A DNA stretch of 64,000 bases from Burkholderiales bacterium. GTDB lineage: Bacteria; Pseudomonadota; Gammaproteobacteria; Burkholderiales; Burkholderiaceae_C. Below are positions 8,660-18,528 of the stretch, in pieces. Every line of letters starts with the position of its first letter. Positions within the stretch are counted from its first letter, which is position 1. The notes under the pieces are model-generated. The model was not told the origin of the DNA, did not search any database, and saw only the letters and a program-made list of their open reading frames with translations. Location of the stretch: contig JACRAY010000017.1 of the NCBI GenBank assembly GCA_016213325.1, positions 109,671 through 173,670 on the forward strand, in the 5' to 3' direction. The translations under genes were made by a program, and so were the position numbers.

Positions 8660-9511
8660 ATGACCGCCCAAATCATCGACGGCAACGCCCTCGCCAGACG
8701 GATCCGCGCCGAAGTCGCCGGCCGCACCGCGGCCCTGAAGGCACGAGGGGTCGAGCCGCACCTGGCCATCGTGCTCGTTGGCGTTGACCCGGCCAGCCAG
8801 GTCTACGTGAAGCACAAGGCCAACGACAGCGAGCAGACCGGGCTGAAGGCCACGCTGGAACGCTACCCGGCGGACATGACGGAGGCCGAACTGCTGGCGC
8901 GCATCCGGGCGCTCAACGACGACCCCAGGGTGCACGGCATCCTGGTGCAACTGCCCCTGCCGAAGCACATGGGCTCGCAGAAGGTGATCGAGACGATCTC
9001 GCCGGCCAAGGACGTCGACGGCTTCCACGTGGCCAGCGCCGGTGCGCTGATGGTCGGCCAGCCCGGCTTCTGGCCGTGCACCCCGCACGGGTGCCTGAAG
9101 ATGCTGGACACGATCGGCTACGACCTGAAGGGCAAGCACGCGGTGGTCATCGGCCGCAGCAACATCGTGGGCAAGCCCATGGCCATGATGCTGCTGGGAC
9201 GCGACGCCACCGTCACCATCTGCCACAGCCGCACGGCCAACCTGAAGGCGCACACGCTGCAGGCCGACGTGGTGGTGGCTGCGGTGGGCAAGCGCAACGT
9301 GCTGACCGCCGACATGGTGAAGCCGGGTGCCGTCGTGATCGACGTGGGCATGAACCGCAACGAAGAAGGCAAGCTCTGCGGTGATGTGGACTTTGCGGGG
9401 GTGAAGGAAGTCGCGGGCTGGATCACCCCGGTGCCCGGAGGTGTGGGCCCGATGACGCGCGCGATGCTGCTCGTCAACACGATCGAAGCCGCGGAACGCG
9501 CCGCCCGTTGA
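8660..9511 (+). CDS. folD: Bifunctional methylenetetrahydrofolate dehydrogenase/cyclohydrolase
   Basis: A 283-residue cytoplasmic FolD that interconverts 5,10-methylene-, methenyl- and 10-formyl-tetrahydrofolate using NADP. It shows the family motif with the catalytic lysine ([13 protein letters not shown]), the VQLPLPKH loop, KDVDGFH and the nucleotide-binding [11 protein letters not shown] segment, ending in the [12 protein letters not shown] signature. Length is typical. It follows the 9-bp-unit inverted array and precedes the M3 peptidase by 30 bp, a plausible two-gene unit. Confidence 0.97.
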   Translation: MTAQIIDGNALARRIRAEVAGRTAALKARGVEPHLAIVLVGVDPASQVYVKHKANDSEQTGLKATLERYPADMTEAELLARIRALNDDPRVHGILVQLPLPKHMGSQKVIETISPAKDVDGFHVASAGALMVGQPGFWPCTPHGCLKMLDTIGYDLKGKHAVVIGRSNIVGKPMAMMLLGRDATVTICHSRTANLKAHTLQADVVVAAVGKRNVLTADMVKPGAVVIDVGMNRNEEGKLCGDVDFAGVKEVAGWITPVPGGVGPMTRAMLLVNTIEAAERAAR

Positions 9512-9541
9512 AAGTCCCGCGCTTGCCGCAAAATCAGGGGG

Positions 9542-11563
9542 ATGAGCAACCCCCTCCTGGACTTCACCGACCTCCCCCTCTTCGAGCACATCCAGCCTGA
9601 GCACGTAGGCCCCGCCGTCGAGCAATTGCTCGCCGAGGCCGACCGGGCGCTCGAAACCGTCACCGCCCCCGACTTTCCCTCGCGCTGGGACGACATAGCC
9701 CGCGTGCTCGACGTCGCCACCGAACGGCTGGGGCGCGCCTGGGGCGTGGTCGGCCACCTGAACGCCGTCGCCGACACGCCGGAACTGCGCGCCGCCTACA
9801 ACGCGGCCCTGCCCAAGGTCACGGACTTCTTCACCCGCCTCGGCAGCGACGAGCGCCTGTATGCCAAGTACAAGTCGATCACCCCGGAGTCGCTGCGCGA
9901 GGACCAGAAGCAGGCCCACAAGAACGCGGTGCGCAACTTCGTGCTGTCGGGCGCCGAACTGCAGGGTGACGCGAAAAAGCGTTTTGCCGAAATCCAGGAA
10001 CGGTCGGCCGAACTGACCCAGAAGTTCAGCGAGAACGCACTGGACGCCACCGACACCTATGCCCACTACGCGACCGAAGACGAGCTGGCCGGCGTGCCCG
10101 ACGACGTGGTGCAGGCAGCCCGTGCTGCAGCCGAGGCCGAAGGCAAGGCGGGCTACAAGGTCACGCTGAAGATGCCGAGCTACCTGCCCGTCATGCAGTT
10201 CGGCCACAACCGGCCGCTGCGCGAGCGGCTGTACCGCGCCTACGTCACGCGCGCCAGCGACCAGGGCGACCCGAAGTACGACAACAGCGCGATCATGCGC
10301 GAGATCCTCGCGCTGCGGCAGGAAGAGTCCCGCCTGCTCGGCTACCGCAACTTCGCCGAAGTCTCGCTGGTGCCCAAGATGGCGCAGTCGCCCGACGAAG
10401 TGATCAAGTTCCTGCGCGACCTCGCGCGGCGGGCCCGTCCCTACGCCGAGAAGGACCTGGCGGACATGCGCACCTTCGCCGGGGAAAGGATGGACATCGG
10501 CGACCCGCAGGCGTGGGACTGGCCGTACATAGCCGAGAAGCTGAAGGAAGAGCGCTATGCCTTCAGCGAGCAGGAGGTCAAGCAGTACTTCACTGCGCCC
10601 AAGGTGCTGGCCGGCCTGTTCAAGATCATCGAGACCGTGTTCGAAGTGGCCATCCGGCGCGACTACGCGCCCGTGTGGAACCCTTCGGTGGAGTTCTACC
10701 GCATCGAGCGCGGCGGCCAGCTGGTCGGCCAGTTCTACCTGGACCCTGCCGCGCGCAACGGCAAGCGCGGCGGCGCCTGGATGGACGACGTGCGCGCCCG
10801 CTGGCTGCGTCCCGACGACGGCAGGCGGCAGATGCCGGTGGCCCACCTGGTGTGCAACTTCGCCGAGGGTGTCGACGGCAAGCCGCCGCTCTTGACCCAC
10901 GACGACGTGATCACCCTGTTCCACGAGTCCGGCCACGGCCTGCACCACATGCTGACGCAGGTGGACGAGCGCGACGTCTCGGGCATCAGCGGCGTCGAGT
11001 GGGACGCCGTGGAGCTGCCCAGCCAGTTCATGGAGAACTTCTGCTGGGAATGGGGCGTGCTGAAGCACATGACCGCCCACGTCGACACCGGCGAGCCGCT
11101 GCCGCGCGCGCTGTTCGACAAGATGCTGGCGGCCAGGAATTTCCAGAGCGGGCTGGGCACGCTGCGGCAGATCGAATTCGCCCTTTTCGACATGCTGTTG
11201 CATACACAAGACGATCCGCGCGCCGATTTCATGCCTCTGCTGCAGGCCGTCCGCGACGAGGTGGCCGTCATCCAGCCGCCGGCCTTCAACCGCATGGCGC
11301 ACACTTTCAGCCACATTTTTGCGGGCGGTTACGCCGCCGGCTACTACAGCTACAAATGGGCCGAAGTCCTCAGTGCCGACGCGTATTCGGCGTTCGAGGA
11401 AACGGCCGGCAACGACGGCATGCCGAGCGTGGAAACGGGCCGCAAATACCGGCAGGCCATCCTGGAAACCGGCGGCAGCCGGCCCGCCATGGAGTCGTTC
11501 AAGGCCTTCCGCGGCCGCGAGCCGACGCTGGACGCCCTCTTGCGCCATCAGGGAATGGCATGA
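9542..11563 (+). CDS. prlC: M3-family oligopeptidase A
   Basis: A 673-residue zinc metallopeptidase that degrades short cytoplasmic peptides, including cleaved signal peptides. The zinc motif is H461-E462-S-G-H465, and the downstream glutamate region (VEWDAVELPSQFMENF) is present. Length matches PrlC/OpdA, and there is no signal peptide. The ATG at 9542 is the first in frame. The neighbour downstream starts 28 bp later. Confidence 0.95.
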   Translation: MSNPLLDFTDLPLFEHIQPEHVGPAVEQLLAEADRALETVTAPDFPSRWDDIARVLDVATERLGRAWGVVGHLNAVADTPELRAAYNAALPKVTDFFTRLGSDERLYAKYKSITPESLREDQKQAHKNAVRNFVLSGAELQGDAKKRFAEIQERSAELTQKFSENALDATDTYAHYATEDELAGVPDDVVQAARAAAEAEGKAGYKVTLKMPSYLPVMQFGHNRPLRERLYRAYVTRASDQGDPKYDNSAIMREILALRQEESRLLGYRNFAEVSLVPKMAQSPDEVIKFLRDLARRARPYAEKDLADMRTFAGERMDIGDPQAWDWPYIAEKLKEERYAFSEQEVKQYFTAPKVLAGLFKIIETVFEVAIRRDYAPVWNPSVEFYRIERGGQLVGQFYLDPAARNGKRGGAWMDDVRARWLRPDDGRRQMPVAHLVCNFAEGVDGKPPLLTHDDVITLFHESGHGLHHMLTQVDERDVSGISGVEWDAVELPSQFMENFCWEWGVLKHMTAHVDTGEPLPRALFDKMLAARNFQSGLGTLRQIEFALFDMLLHTQDDPRADFMPLLQAVRDEVAVIQPPAFNRMAHTFSHIFAGGYAAGYYSYKWAEVLSADAYSAFEETAGNDGMPSVETGRKYRQAILETGGSRPAMESFKAFRGREPTLDALLRHQGMA

Positions 11564-11591
11564 CAATAGCCGGATGATGGAGGTTCGCGCG

Positions 11592-12251
11592 ATGTCCCCC
11601 CTTGCCCGTCCCGCCCTGGCAGCGGCCCTCGTGGCCGTGCTGGCCGCCTGGGTTGCGCCCGCCGGCGCGCAGCAGATCTACCGTATCGTCGGCCCCGACG
11701 GCCGCGTGACCTTCAGCGACCGGCCGCCGCCGGACGCGGCAGGCCGCGCGACCATGGCGCCCGTGGTCACCTTGCAAGGCGGCGACGCCGCCAATGCGGC
11801 ATTGCCTTTCGAGCTGCGCACGGCGACCAGCAAGTACCCGGTCACCCTGTACTCGCGGCCCGGCTGCAACCCCTGCGACGCCGGTCGGCGTTACCTGGTC
11901 GCCCGCGGCATCCCGTACGCCGAGCGCACCATCACATCCAACGAAGACATCGAGGCCCTGCAGCGCCTGACGGGCACGCCCACCCTGCCCATGGTCACCA
12001 TCGGCGTGCAGCAGTTGAAGGGCTTCTCCGAGGTCGAATGGGCCCAGTTCCTCGACGCAGCGGGCTACCCGCGCACGTCGATGCTGCCGGCCACCTACCG
12101 CCAGCCGCCCGCCGCGCCACTGGTGGCGGCCGCTTCGGCCGCCCCGCCGCCGGCCGCGCCCGGCGCGACAGCCACCGACACGCCTCCTGCCGCGCAAAGC
12201 CCTTCGCCCAGCGGCCAGGCGCCAGCCAACCCGGCCGGCATCCAGTTCTGA
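11592..12251 (+). CDS. Exported DUF4124-glutaredoxin fusion protein
   Basis: A 219-residue secreted protein. Residues 1-26 form a signal peptide ending AGA, and a DUF4124 region (QQIYRIVGPDGRVTFSDRPPP) follows. A glutaredoxin-like domain at about 82-155 has the redox pair C92-N-P-C95, and a Pro/Ala-rich tail ends the protein. The start at 11592 is chosen over upstream in-frame ATGs because a GGAGG ribosome binding site at 11579-11583 sits 8 bp before it. The role is probably periplasmic thiol redox; the substrate is unknown. An intrinsic terminator follows. Confidence 0.85.
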   Translation: MSPLARPALAAALVAVLAAWVAPAGAQQIYRIVGPDGRVTFSDRPPPDAAGRATMAPVVTLQGGDAANAALPFELRTATSKYPVTLYSRPGCNPCDAGRRYLVARGIPYAERTITSNEDIEALQRLTGTPTLPMVTIGVQQLKGFSEVEWAQFLDAAGYPRTSMLPATYRQPPAAPLVAAASAAPPPAAPGATATDTPPAAQSPSPSGQAPANPAGIQF

Positions 12252-12279
12252 CGCCTGACCGACGCGCGGGTTCGCGTAG

Positions 12280-12304
12280 GCTGGGGTAACATCCCAGCGT
12301 TTTT
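12280..12304 (+). terminator. Intrinsic terminator after the DUF4124-glutaredoxin gene
   Basis: Stem GCTGGG / CCCAGC with a 7-nt loop followed by GTTTTT. It lies 28 bp past the stop and touches the end of the convergent rpiA. Its flanks (GTAGGCTGG...CCCAGCGTTT) recur at 60516-60559. Confidence 0.7.
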
Positions 12305-12975
12305 CAGTATTCGATCGTCTTCACGCCGGACAGCGTCCCCAGCAGGCACACCGAAGCCTTCTGGTGCGCGAACACGCCCACCGTCACCACCCCCGGCCAC
12401 TGGTTGACTTCGCTCTCGAAAGCCAGCGGGTCCGCAATCTGCAGGCCCCGCACGTCCAGGATGTGCTGGCCGTTGTCGGTGACGAGCGGCACGCCGTCCT
12501 TCAGGCGCACCTGCGCCTGCCCGCCCTTCGCCTCGAACAGCGCCGCAATGCGCCGCGCGGCCATCGGGATCACCTCCACCGGCAGCGGGAACTTGCCGAG
12601 CACCGGCACCACCTTCGACTCGTCGGCGATGCAGACGAAGCGGCGCGACAGCGCGGCCACGATCTTCTCGCGCGTGAGCGCCGCGCCGCCGCCCTTGACC
12701 ATGTAGCCGCGCGGGTCGATCTCGTCGGCGCCGTCGATGTAGACAGACAGCTCGCCGACTTCGGTCGCATCGAACACCGGCACGCCGATCGCGCGCAGGC
12801 GCTCGGTCGATGCGTTCGAGCTGGACACGGCTCCCTTGATGCGGTCCTTCATCGACGCCAGCGCATCGATGAACTTGTTGACGGTGGAGCCGGTGCCCAC
12901 GCCGACGATCTCGCCGGGCACCACGTAATGCAGCGCGGCCTGGCCGACCGCCGCCTTCAGTTCATCCTGTGTCAT
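12304..12975 (-). CDS. rpiA: Ribose-5-phosphate isomerase A
   Basis: A 223-residue isomerase interconverting ribose 5-phosphate and ribulose 5-phosphate in the pentose phosphate pathway. Family boxes are [34 protein letters not shown] and [13 protein letters not shown], the last two holding catalytic residues. The ATG at 12975 is preferred to a TTG three codons earlier. It is divergent from pyrD with a 34-bp gap, so the two promoters must lie within each other's 5' regions. Confidence 0.96.
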   Translation of the reverse strand: MTQDELKAAVGQAALHYVVPGEIVGVGTGSTVNKFIDALASMKDRIKGAVSSSNASTERLRAIGVPVFDATEVGELSVYIDGADEIDPRGYMVKGGGAALTREKIVAALSRRFVCIADESKVVPVLGKFPLPVEVIPMAARRIAALFEAKGGQAQVRLKDGVPLVTDNGQHILDVRGLQIADPLAFESEVNQWPGVVTVGVFAHQKASVCLLGTLSGVKTIEY

Positions 12976-13009
12976 CTGAGACAATCCCTCGCTTGCCCCC
13001 GATTATCCA

Positions 13010-14062
13010 ATGTCGCTGTTGCCCTACTTGCTGGCCCGGCCCTTCCTGTTCGGGCTGGACCCGGAAACCGCCCACGAGGTGACGCTGCAGTCGCTGCAGC
13101 GCCTGCAGGGCACGCCGGCCCAATGGGCGTGGTGCAACCGTTTCGTCGAAGACCCGGTGCAGCTGGCGGGCCTGCAGTTTCCCAACCGCATCGGCCTGGC
13201 CGCAGGCCTCGACAAGAACGCACGCTGCATCGACGCCTTCGGTGCCATGGGCTTCGGCTTCGTCGAAGTCGGCACCGTCACGCCCCAGCCGCAACCCGGC
13301 AACCCCAAGCCGCGCCTGTTCCGCCTGCCCGAAGCCCGGGCGCTCATCAACCGGCTGGGCTTCAACAACGACGGGCTCGAAGCGTTCATCGGCAACGTCA
13401 AGCGCTCGTCGTTCCGGAAGGACGGCCGCATCCTCGGCCTGAATATCGGCAAGAACGCCGCCACGCCCATCGAGAAGGCCACCTGCGACTACGTGGTCTG
13501 CCTCGACGGCGTCTACCCGCACGCCGACTACGTCACGGTCAACATCTCCAGCCCCAACACCGCCAACCTGCGCAGCCTGCAGGGTGACGAAGCGCTGGAC
13601 GGCCTGCTCTCCGCCATCGCGCGGCAGCGCGCATCCCTGGCCGACCAGCATGGGCGGCGCGTGCCGCTCTTCGTGAAGATAGCGCCCGACCTCGACAAGG
13701 CGCAGGTCGCCTTCATCGCAGCGGCGCTGGTGCGGCATGGCATGGACGGCGTCGTCGCGACCAACACCACCACCAGCCGTGAGGCCGTGAAAGGCATGGC
13801 GCATGCCGAAGAAGCCGGCGGCCTGAGCGGCGCGCCGGTGCTGGCGGCCAGCAACCGCGTGATCGCGCAACTGCGCGACGAACTGGGGCCTTCTTTCCCC
13901 ATCATCGGCGTGGGCGGCATCTTCAGTGCCGAGGACGCGCTGTCCAAGCTGCGCGCCGGCGCCGACGTGGTGCAGGTCTACACCGGCCTGATCTATCGCG
14001 GCCCTGCGCTGGTCGACGAAATCGCGCGCGCCTTCAAAGCCGCCAACTTGCAACCAGCTTGA
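13010..14062 (+). CDS. pyrD: Dihydroorotate dehydrogenase (quinone)
   Basis: A 350-residue class 2, membrane-associated enzyme oxidising dihydroorotate to orotate with ubiquinone in pyrimidine synthesis. It carries [10 protein letters not shown] near the N-terminus, the NISSPNT active-site segment, NTTTSR and the FMN-phosphate site [12 protein letters not shown]. Length is typical. The last 29 bp overlap the 3' end of the convergent TonB-dependent receptor gene. Confidence 0.96.
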   Translation: MSLLPYLLARPFLFGLDPETAHEVTLQSLQRLQGTPAQWAWCNRFVEDPVQLAGLQFPNRIGLAAGLDKNARCIDAFGAMGFGFVEVGTVTPQPQPGNPKPRLFRLPEARALINRLGFNNDGLEAFIGNVKRSSFRKDGRILGLNIGKNAATPIEKATCDYVVCLDGVYPHADYVTVNISSPNTANLRSLQGDEALDGLLSAIARQRASLADQHGRRVPLFVKIAPDLDKAQVAFIAAALVRHGMDGVVATNTTTSREAVKGMAHAEEAGGLSGAPVLAASNRVIAQLRDELGPSFPIIGVGGIFSAEDALSKLRAGADVVQVYTGLIYRGPALVDEIARAFKAANLQPA

Positions 14063-16028
14063 TAGTGGCCTGTCGTCCGGGCGCCGCCTCGAAGTAGCGG
14101 CTGTTGCCCTCGTTCACGATGACCGAGCCCGCATAACGGCGGTCGAGCAGGTTGTCGATGCGGGCCGAGGCTTCGATGGCCCACGTGCCGAAGTCCTGCT
14201 TCCACCCCGCATGCAGCGCGAGCGTCCACCAGGCAGCGGCTGCGTCGGAGTTCGTATCGTTGACGAACACGCGGCCCGAGCGCCGCCACTCGACGCCACC
14301 GCGCCAGCCCTGCGGCGGCAGCCAGCCGGCTTCAGCTGCCGTGAAGCTGCGCGCGATGCCCGGGATGCGCGCGCCGATGGCGTCGGCATAGCGCGCGTCG
14401 AGCCAGGTGTGCGCGAACGCGAGGCGCCAGCCGCCCATCGATGACAGCTGGCCCGCCAGCTCGAGGCCGCGCCGTTCGGTTGCCGCGGCGTTGCGGAACG
14501 TGCTGCGGCCCCCGGTGTTGGACTGCGTGACGATCTCGTCCTTCGTGCGCGTGCTGAAGACGGCAACTGTGCCTTCGTGGCGCCAGTCGCCGGTTGCGGC
14601 CCGCGCCTTCGCCCCGAGTTCGAAGTTGCGGCTGCGCGAAGGCCGCAGGCCGAAGTTGAGTCCCGGCACGCCATCGGGCCGGTAGGCCAGCTCGTTGAAG
14701 GTCGGCGTCTCGAAGCCGCGGCCGGCCGCGCCGTACAAGTGGATCTGCGGCGACACGGCGTACATCGCCGAGGCCACCGGCAAGGTCGCGGCGTAGCGCA
14801 CCGAGCCGCTGTCGTTGCCGTTCGCACCGGCGATGTACCGGTCGTCGGAGCTGAACCTGACACTGTTGCGCCGCACGCCAGCCGCCAGCGTCCACGCGGG
14901 CGCGGGTTTCCACTGCGCCTGCAGGTACGGGTCGAGGTTGCTCACTTCGTTGCGCTCGTCGCGCCGCAGCGCGCCCTGCACGCCCAGGGTCGGGCCGATG
15001 AAGTTCTGCCAGCCGCGGCGTGCCTCCTGCAGGTGGTCGTACGAGAGGCCGGCCACCAGCTCCAGTCGCTCCCGCTTCCAGCTCCAGCGCCAGTCAGTGC
15101 CGGCGTAACTGCGTTCGAGGTCGATGACGCCCCCGGGATGCAGAGGGTTCGCCTGCGGCCCGGGCGGGATGGACTGGAACTGGACGGTGGTGCGCTCGCC
15201 GCCGTACGCCATGACGCGCAGCTTGTGGCCGCCACCGAGCGCACGTTCGTGCACCAGCCCCAGCTGCGACTGCTGCACCGTCTTGCGCGTATTGAAGGCC
15301 GGCGCCACCGGGTCGACGCTGCGCGGGCTGGCGTCGAACTGCGTGCGCGTAAGGCCCAGCGGGTCGTCGGCCTTCACGTCGACTGTATTGGCCACGAGCA
15401 TCCAGTCACCCCAGTCGAGGCGCACGTTGCCGACGTCACGCCGTGCAGCGCTGTGGTCGCGCCAGCCGTCGGTGCGAAAGTGATTGGCGCTCAGGTGCCA
15501 GCCGAGGCCGCCGCTCGCCCCGGCTGCCCGCAGGCCCGGGCGCATGAGGCCGTCGCTGCCGGATGCCATGCTGGCCGTCAGCACCGGCGCGCCTTCGCCT
15601 TTCTCGGTGAAGAGTTGGAGCACGCCCCCCGACGAATTGCCGTACAGCGCCGAGAACGGGCCGCGCAGGATTTCCACGCGTTGCGCGGATGACAGGTCGA
15701 AGTGCGACAACTGTCCCTGCCCGTCAGGCATGGTGGCGGGGATGCCGTCCACATACAGCCTCACGCCACGCACGCCGAAAGTGGACCGCGCGCCGAAGCC
15801 GCGCACCGACAACTGCAGGTCCTGCGCGAAGTTCTGCCGGTCGCGCGCCGTCACGCCGGGCACCAGCGCGAGCGATTCGGACAGTTGCACCTCGGCCCGC
15901 GCGGCATCGCGCAAGCGCTGGCCTTGGATCACGTCAACCGCGGCCGGCACGTCGAACGGGTTCGCCTCGGTGCGCGTGACGGTGATGGTCACGGGCGGCA
16001 GTTGTACCGGCGCAGGCCCAAGGTCCAC
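14034..16028 (-). CDS. TonB-dependent outer membrane receptor, no signal peptide visible
   Basis: About 664 residues from a GTG at 16028. A TonB-box-like stretch ([10 protein letters not shown]) lies near the N-terminus and is followed by a plug domain ([27 protein letters not shown] split over two lines of the fold, then [18 protein letters not shown]). A beta-barrel follows and ends in IKLVASWRL, with the terminal aromatic region expected for outer membrane insertion. The start codon lies 1 bp after the stop of the LhgO-type gene, leaving no room for a signal peptide; the open frame upstream is Arg/Ser-rich out-of-frame sequence. The gene may be 5'-truncated or mis-exported. The ligand is unknown. 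Confidence 0.85.
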   Translation of the reverse strand: MDLGPAPVQLPPVTITVTRTEANPFDVPAAVDVIQGQRLRDAARAEVQLSESLALVPGVTARDRQNFAQDLQLSVRGFGARSTFGVRGVRLYVDGIPATMPDGQGQLSHFDLSSAQRVEILRGPFSALYGNSSGGVLQLFTEKGEGAPVLTASMASGSDGLMRPGLRAAGASGGLGWHLSANHFRTDGWRDHSAARRDVGNVRLDWGDWMLVANTVDVKADDPLGLTRTQFDASPRSVDPVAPAFNTRKTVQQSQLGLVHERALGGGHKLRVMAYGGERTTVQFQSIPPGPQANPLHPGGVIDLERSYAGTDWRWSWKRERLELVAGLSYDHLQEARRGWQNFIGPTLGVQGALRRDERNEVSNLDPYLQAQWKPAPAWTLAAGVRRNSVRFSSDDRYIAGANGNDSGSVRYAATLPVASAMYAVSPQIHLYGAAGRGFETPTFNELAYRPDGVPGLNFGLRPSRSRNFELGAKARAATGDWRHEGTVAVFSTRTKDEIVTQSNTGGRSTFRNAAATERRGLELAGQLSSMGGWRLAFAHTWLDARYADAIGARIPGIARSFTAAEAGWLPPQGWRGGVEWRRSGRVFVNDTNSDAAAAWWTLALHAGWKQDFGTWAIEASARIDNLLDRRYAGSVIVNEGNSRYFEAAPGRQATIKLVASWRL

Positions 16029-16029
16029 G

Positions 16030-17148
16030 TCAACGCTCCCCGACCAGCTCCACCACTTGCTCGGCGATGGCGAGTGCGCTCGTGAGGCCCGGCGACTCGA
16101 TGCCGAACAGGTTGACGAGGCGCGGCACGCCGTGCAGCGCAGGGCCGTCGATCCGGAAGTCCGGCGCCGGCTCGCCCGGCCCGTAGATCTTGGGCCGCAC
16201 GCCGCTGTAGCTGGGCGCCAGCACGCCGTCGGGCAGCGCGGGCCAGTAGCGCCGCACCTCCGCATAGAAACTGTCGGCGCGCTTCGGGTCCACCGAATAG
16301 TCGATCTCTTCGGGCGTGCGGGCGTCCAGCCATTCGAGGTCGGGCCCGAACTTGGCTTGCCCGCCGAGGTCGAGCGTGAGGTGCACGCCCAGCCATGCGT
16401 CCGCAGGGGCGGGGTAGATCAGGCGCGTGAATGGCGACTTGCCCGCGAGCGAGTAGTAGTTGCCCTTGGCGAAGTGCTCGCGCGGCACCTGCGCCGCATC
16501 CAGCCCTTCGAAGCGCCGCGCCAGCGCGCACGCATGCAGCGACGCCGAGTTGACGACGATGCCCGCTGCCAGTTCGCTGCCGTCGGCCAGCCGTAGCACG
16601 TGGTCTGCACTGCCAAGCCCCATGACGGCCGAGTCAACCCGCGAGCCCAGTGCCACCATGCCGCCCGAGCGCTCCAGGTCGCCCTGCAGCGCCAGCATGA
16701 AGCCGTGGCTGTCCACGATGCCGGTGGTCGGCGAAGACAGCGCGGCCACGCAGCGCAACGCGGGCTCCAGCGCCATCGCCTCTGCGGCATCGAGCCATTG
16801 CACCGGCACGCCGTTGGCCGCCGCCCGGTCCTGCAAGCCGCGCAAGGCGGAGGCCTCCCCTTCGCTGCTGGCCACCACCAGCTTGCCGCAGTTGCGATGG
16901 TCCACCCCATGGGTGGCGCACAGCGCATACAGCAGTGCCTTGCCGCGCACGCACAGCCTGGCCTTCATCGACCCGGGCGTGTAGTACAGGCCCGCGTGGA
17001 TCACTTCGCTGTTGCGCGAGCTCACGCCCTGCCCTATGGCCCCAACGGCCTCGGCCACGATGGTCTCGTGCCCCGCCCGGGCCAGCGCCCGGCCTACCGC
17101 GAGGCCCACGGCGCCCGCGCCGATCACCACCGCATCGACCCTGTCCAT
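16030..17148 (-). CDS. lhgO: FAD-dependent L-2-hydroxyglutarate oxidase-like protein
   Basis: A 372-residue DAO-family flavoprotein. [20 protein letters not shown] gives the FAD-binding GxGxxG at the start, and [14 protein letters not shown] is the signature of L-2-hydroxyglutarate oxidase/dehydrogenase proteins. It would oxidise L-2-hydroxyglutarate to 2-oxoglutarate, passing electrons to quinone or O2; other 2-hydroxy acids are possible. Its start overlaps the stop of the N-formylglutamate amidohydrolase gene by one base (TGATG), and the TonB receptor begins just after its stop. The three are therefore probably one operon. Confidence 0.82.
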   Translation of the reverse strand: MDRVDAVVIGAGAVGLAVGRALARAGHETIVAEAVGAIGQGVSSRNSEVIHAGLYYTPGSMKARLCVRGKALLYALCATHGVDHRNCGKLVVASSEGEASALRGLQDRAAANGVPVQWLDAAEAMALEPALRCVAALSSPTTGIVDSHGFMLALQGDLERSGGMVALGSRVDSAVMGLGSADHVLRLADGSELAAGIVVNSASLHACALARRFEGLDAAQVPREHFAKGNYYSLAGKSPFTRLIYPAPADAWLGVHLTLDLGGQAKFGPDLEWLDARTPEEIDYSVDPKRADSFYAEVRRYWPALPDGVLAPSYSGVRPKIYGPGEPAPDFRIDGPALHGVPRLVNLFGIESPGLTSALAIAEQVVELVGER

Positions 17149-17999
17149 CAGCCGGGCGACCGCGGGTCCGTGGCCAGCAGCATGCGCACCATGGCCTGCA
17201 GGTCGGCCTGCAGCCTGGCAAAGCCTTCGTTGGGTTCCAGCGACTTCTCGTCCATGTACAGCTTGCGGTTGATTTCGACCTGGATGCTGTGGCGGTGGTT
17301 GGCCGGGTCGGAGTGCCTGCGCACCAGCTCCACGCCCTTGTACGGATGGTTCAGTTCGGCGCTGTAGCCCCGCGAGCGCAGGAATTCGCACAGCTGCTGC
17401 GACAGGCCCGGGTCGGACGTGGTGCCGTCGCGGTCGCCCACCACGAAGTCGGCGTGCACCATGCCCGGATAGCCCGTGGCGTTCTTGCCCGCCACTGCCG
17501 GCATCGAATGGCAATTGAGGTGGATGCTGTAGCCATGCCGTGCGTGCGCCTCGCCCACGGCCCGCGCCACTGCGGCGTGGTACGGGTGCCAGCAGCGCGC
17601 GATGCGGTCCTGCAGTTCGGCGGCACTGAGGCGGCGGTCGTAGATCGGCGCGCCGTCATCCAGCATGCGCCACACCAGGCCCTTGCCGAGGCGCACCTTC
17701 GCGAGCCTGGCCGGATCGGTTTCGACCTCGCCCGTCCAGCCGTCCTCGATCATGTCCACGTCCACTTCCGTGGTGTTGCGGTTCACGTCGAGGTAGGCGC
17801 GCGGGAACAGCGCCTCTATCCACGCGACGCCCATGGACGGCGCGAAGTCGTAAAGCTTTTCAACGTGCGTATCTTCCGCCTGCCTGAGCAGCGCGAGTTC
17901 GCAGGCGTGGCGAAAGTCCGCCGGGTACTGCTCGCCACTGTGCGGCGAGTCGAGGACGAGCGGGGTGGTGCCGGACACCACGCGGATCATCGGTTCCAT
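17148..17999 (-). CDS. N-formylglutamate amidohydrolase family protein
   Basis: A 283-residue protein with SPHSGEQYP near the N-terminus, [10 protein letters not shown], and the HLNCHSMP zinc-site region typical of the FGase family. Members hydrolyse N-formylglutamate to formate and glutamate at the end of histidine breakdown. No other hut gene is in the window, so the substrate is not settled by context. The ATG at 17999 (MEPMIRVV) is chosen because the fold begins there; an upstream in-frame start would add 13 residues. It overlaps lhgO by one base. Confidence 0.85.
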   Translation of the reverse strand: MEPMIRVVSGTTPLVLDSPHSGEQYPADFRHACELALLRQAEDTHVEKLYDFAPSMGVAWIEALFPRAYLDVNRNTTEVDVDMIEDGWTGEVETDPARLAKVRLGKGLVWRMLDDGAPIYDRRLSAAELQDRIARCWHPYHAAVARAVGEAHARHGYSIHLNCHSMPAVAGKNATGYPGMVHADFVVGDRDGTTSDPGLSQQLCEFLRSRGYSAELNHPYKGVELVRRHSDPANHRHSIQVEINRKLYMDEKSLEPNEGFARLQADLQAMVRMLLATDPRSPG

Positions 18000-18050
18000 G
18001 ACACGATTGTGGCGTACAGCCGCAAACCGCGGGGACATAATGTGCCCGAC

Positions 18051-18527
18051 ATGCGCACACCCAAGGCCGACCTCTCAGGGCTCGTCGAAGCCGTCCGCTC
18101 GAACCGGGCCGAAGACTCGCTGGGCCGCTTCATGCACGCCGACATGTGGGACGTGCTGGCGGGCTACCTCGTCATGGAGACCGCGGGCGTGGGCCGCACC
18201 CTCATCGTGCAGGGCTCCGGCGACCGCACGCTGTACCTGATGGAAGCCGGTGTGCTGCGCGTACACCGCGGCCACCGCAACAGCGAGCTGCAGCTGGCCG
18301 TGCTGGGCCCGGGCTCCGTGGTCGGCGAAGGCGCCTTCTTCTGCCCAGTCGAGCGCAACGCGACCGTGCAGGTCACGCGCTCGGCGGTGCTGTGGACGCT
18401 GTCGCCGGAGCTGTTCGCGCAGCTGTCGCGCGAGGAGCCGCAGGCAGCATTGGCACTGTCGATGGGGCTGGGTGCGGTGCTGTCGGTGCGCATGCTCGAT
18501 GTGGCGCGCAGGGTGTCGATCACCTGA
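18051..18527 (+). CDS. Cyclic-nucleotide-binding (CRP-like) domain protein
   Basis: A 158-residue protein consisting of one cNMP-binding beta-roll (about residues 30-140). It contains GDRTLYLMEAGVLRVHRG and the GPGSVVGEGAFF phosphate-binding cassette region. There is no DNA-binding helix-turn-helix at the C-terminus, so it is not a full CRP/FNR regulator. It is divergent from the amidohydrolase operon by 51 bp and meets tarD tail-to-tail with 1 bp between stops. Ligand and partner are unknown. Confidence 0.85.
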   Translation: MRTPKADLSGLVEAVRSNRAEDSLGRFMHADMWDVLAGYLVMETAGVGRTLIVQGSGDRTLYLMEAGVLRVHRGHRNSELQLAVLGPGSVVGEGAFFCPVERNATVQVTRSAVLWTLSPELFAQLSREEPQAALALSMGLGAVLSVRMLDVARRVSIT

Positions 18528-18528
18528 G

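Noticed and set aside
16029..16265. Upstream extension of the TonB receptor frame as its missing N-terminus
   Set aside because: The open frame continues upstream, but its translation is Arg/Ser/Cys-rich shadow of lhgO and contains no hydrophobic signal core.
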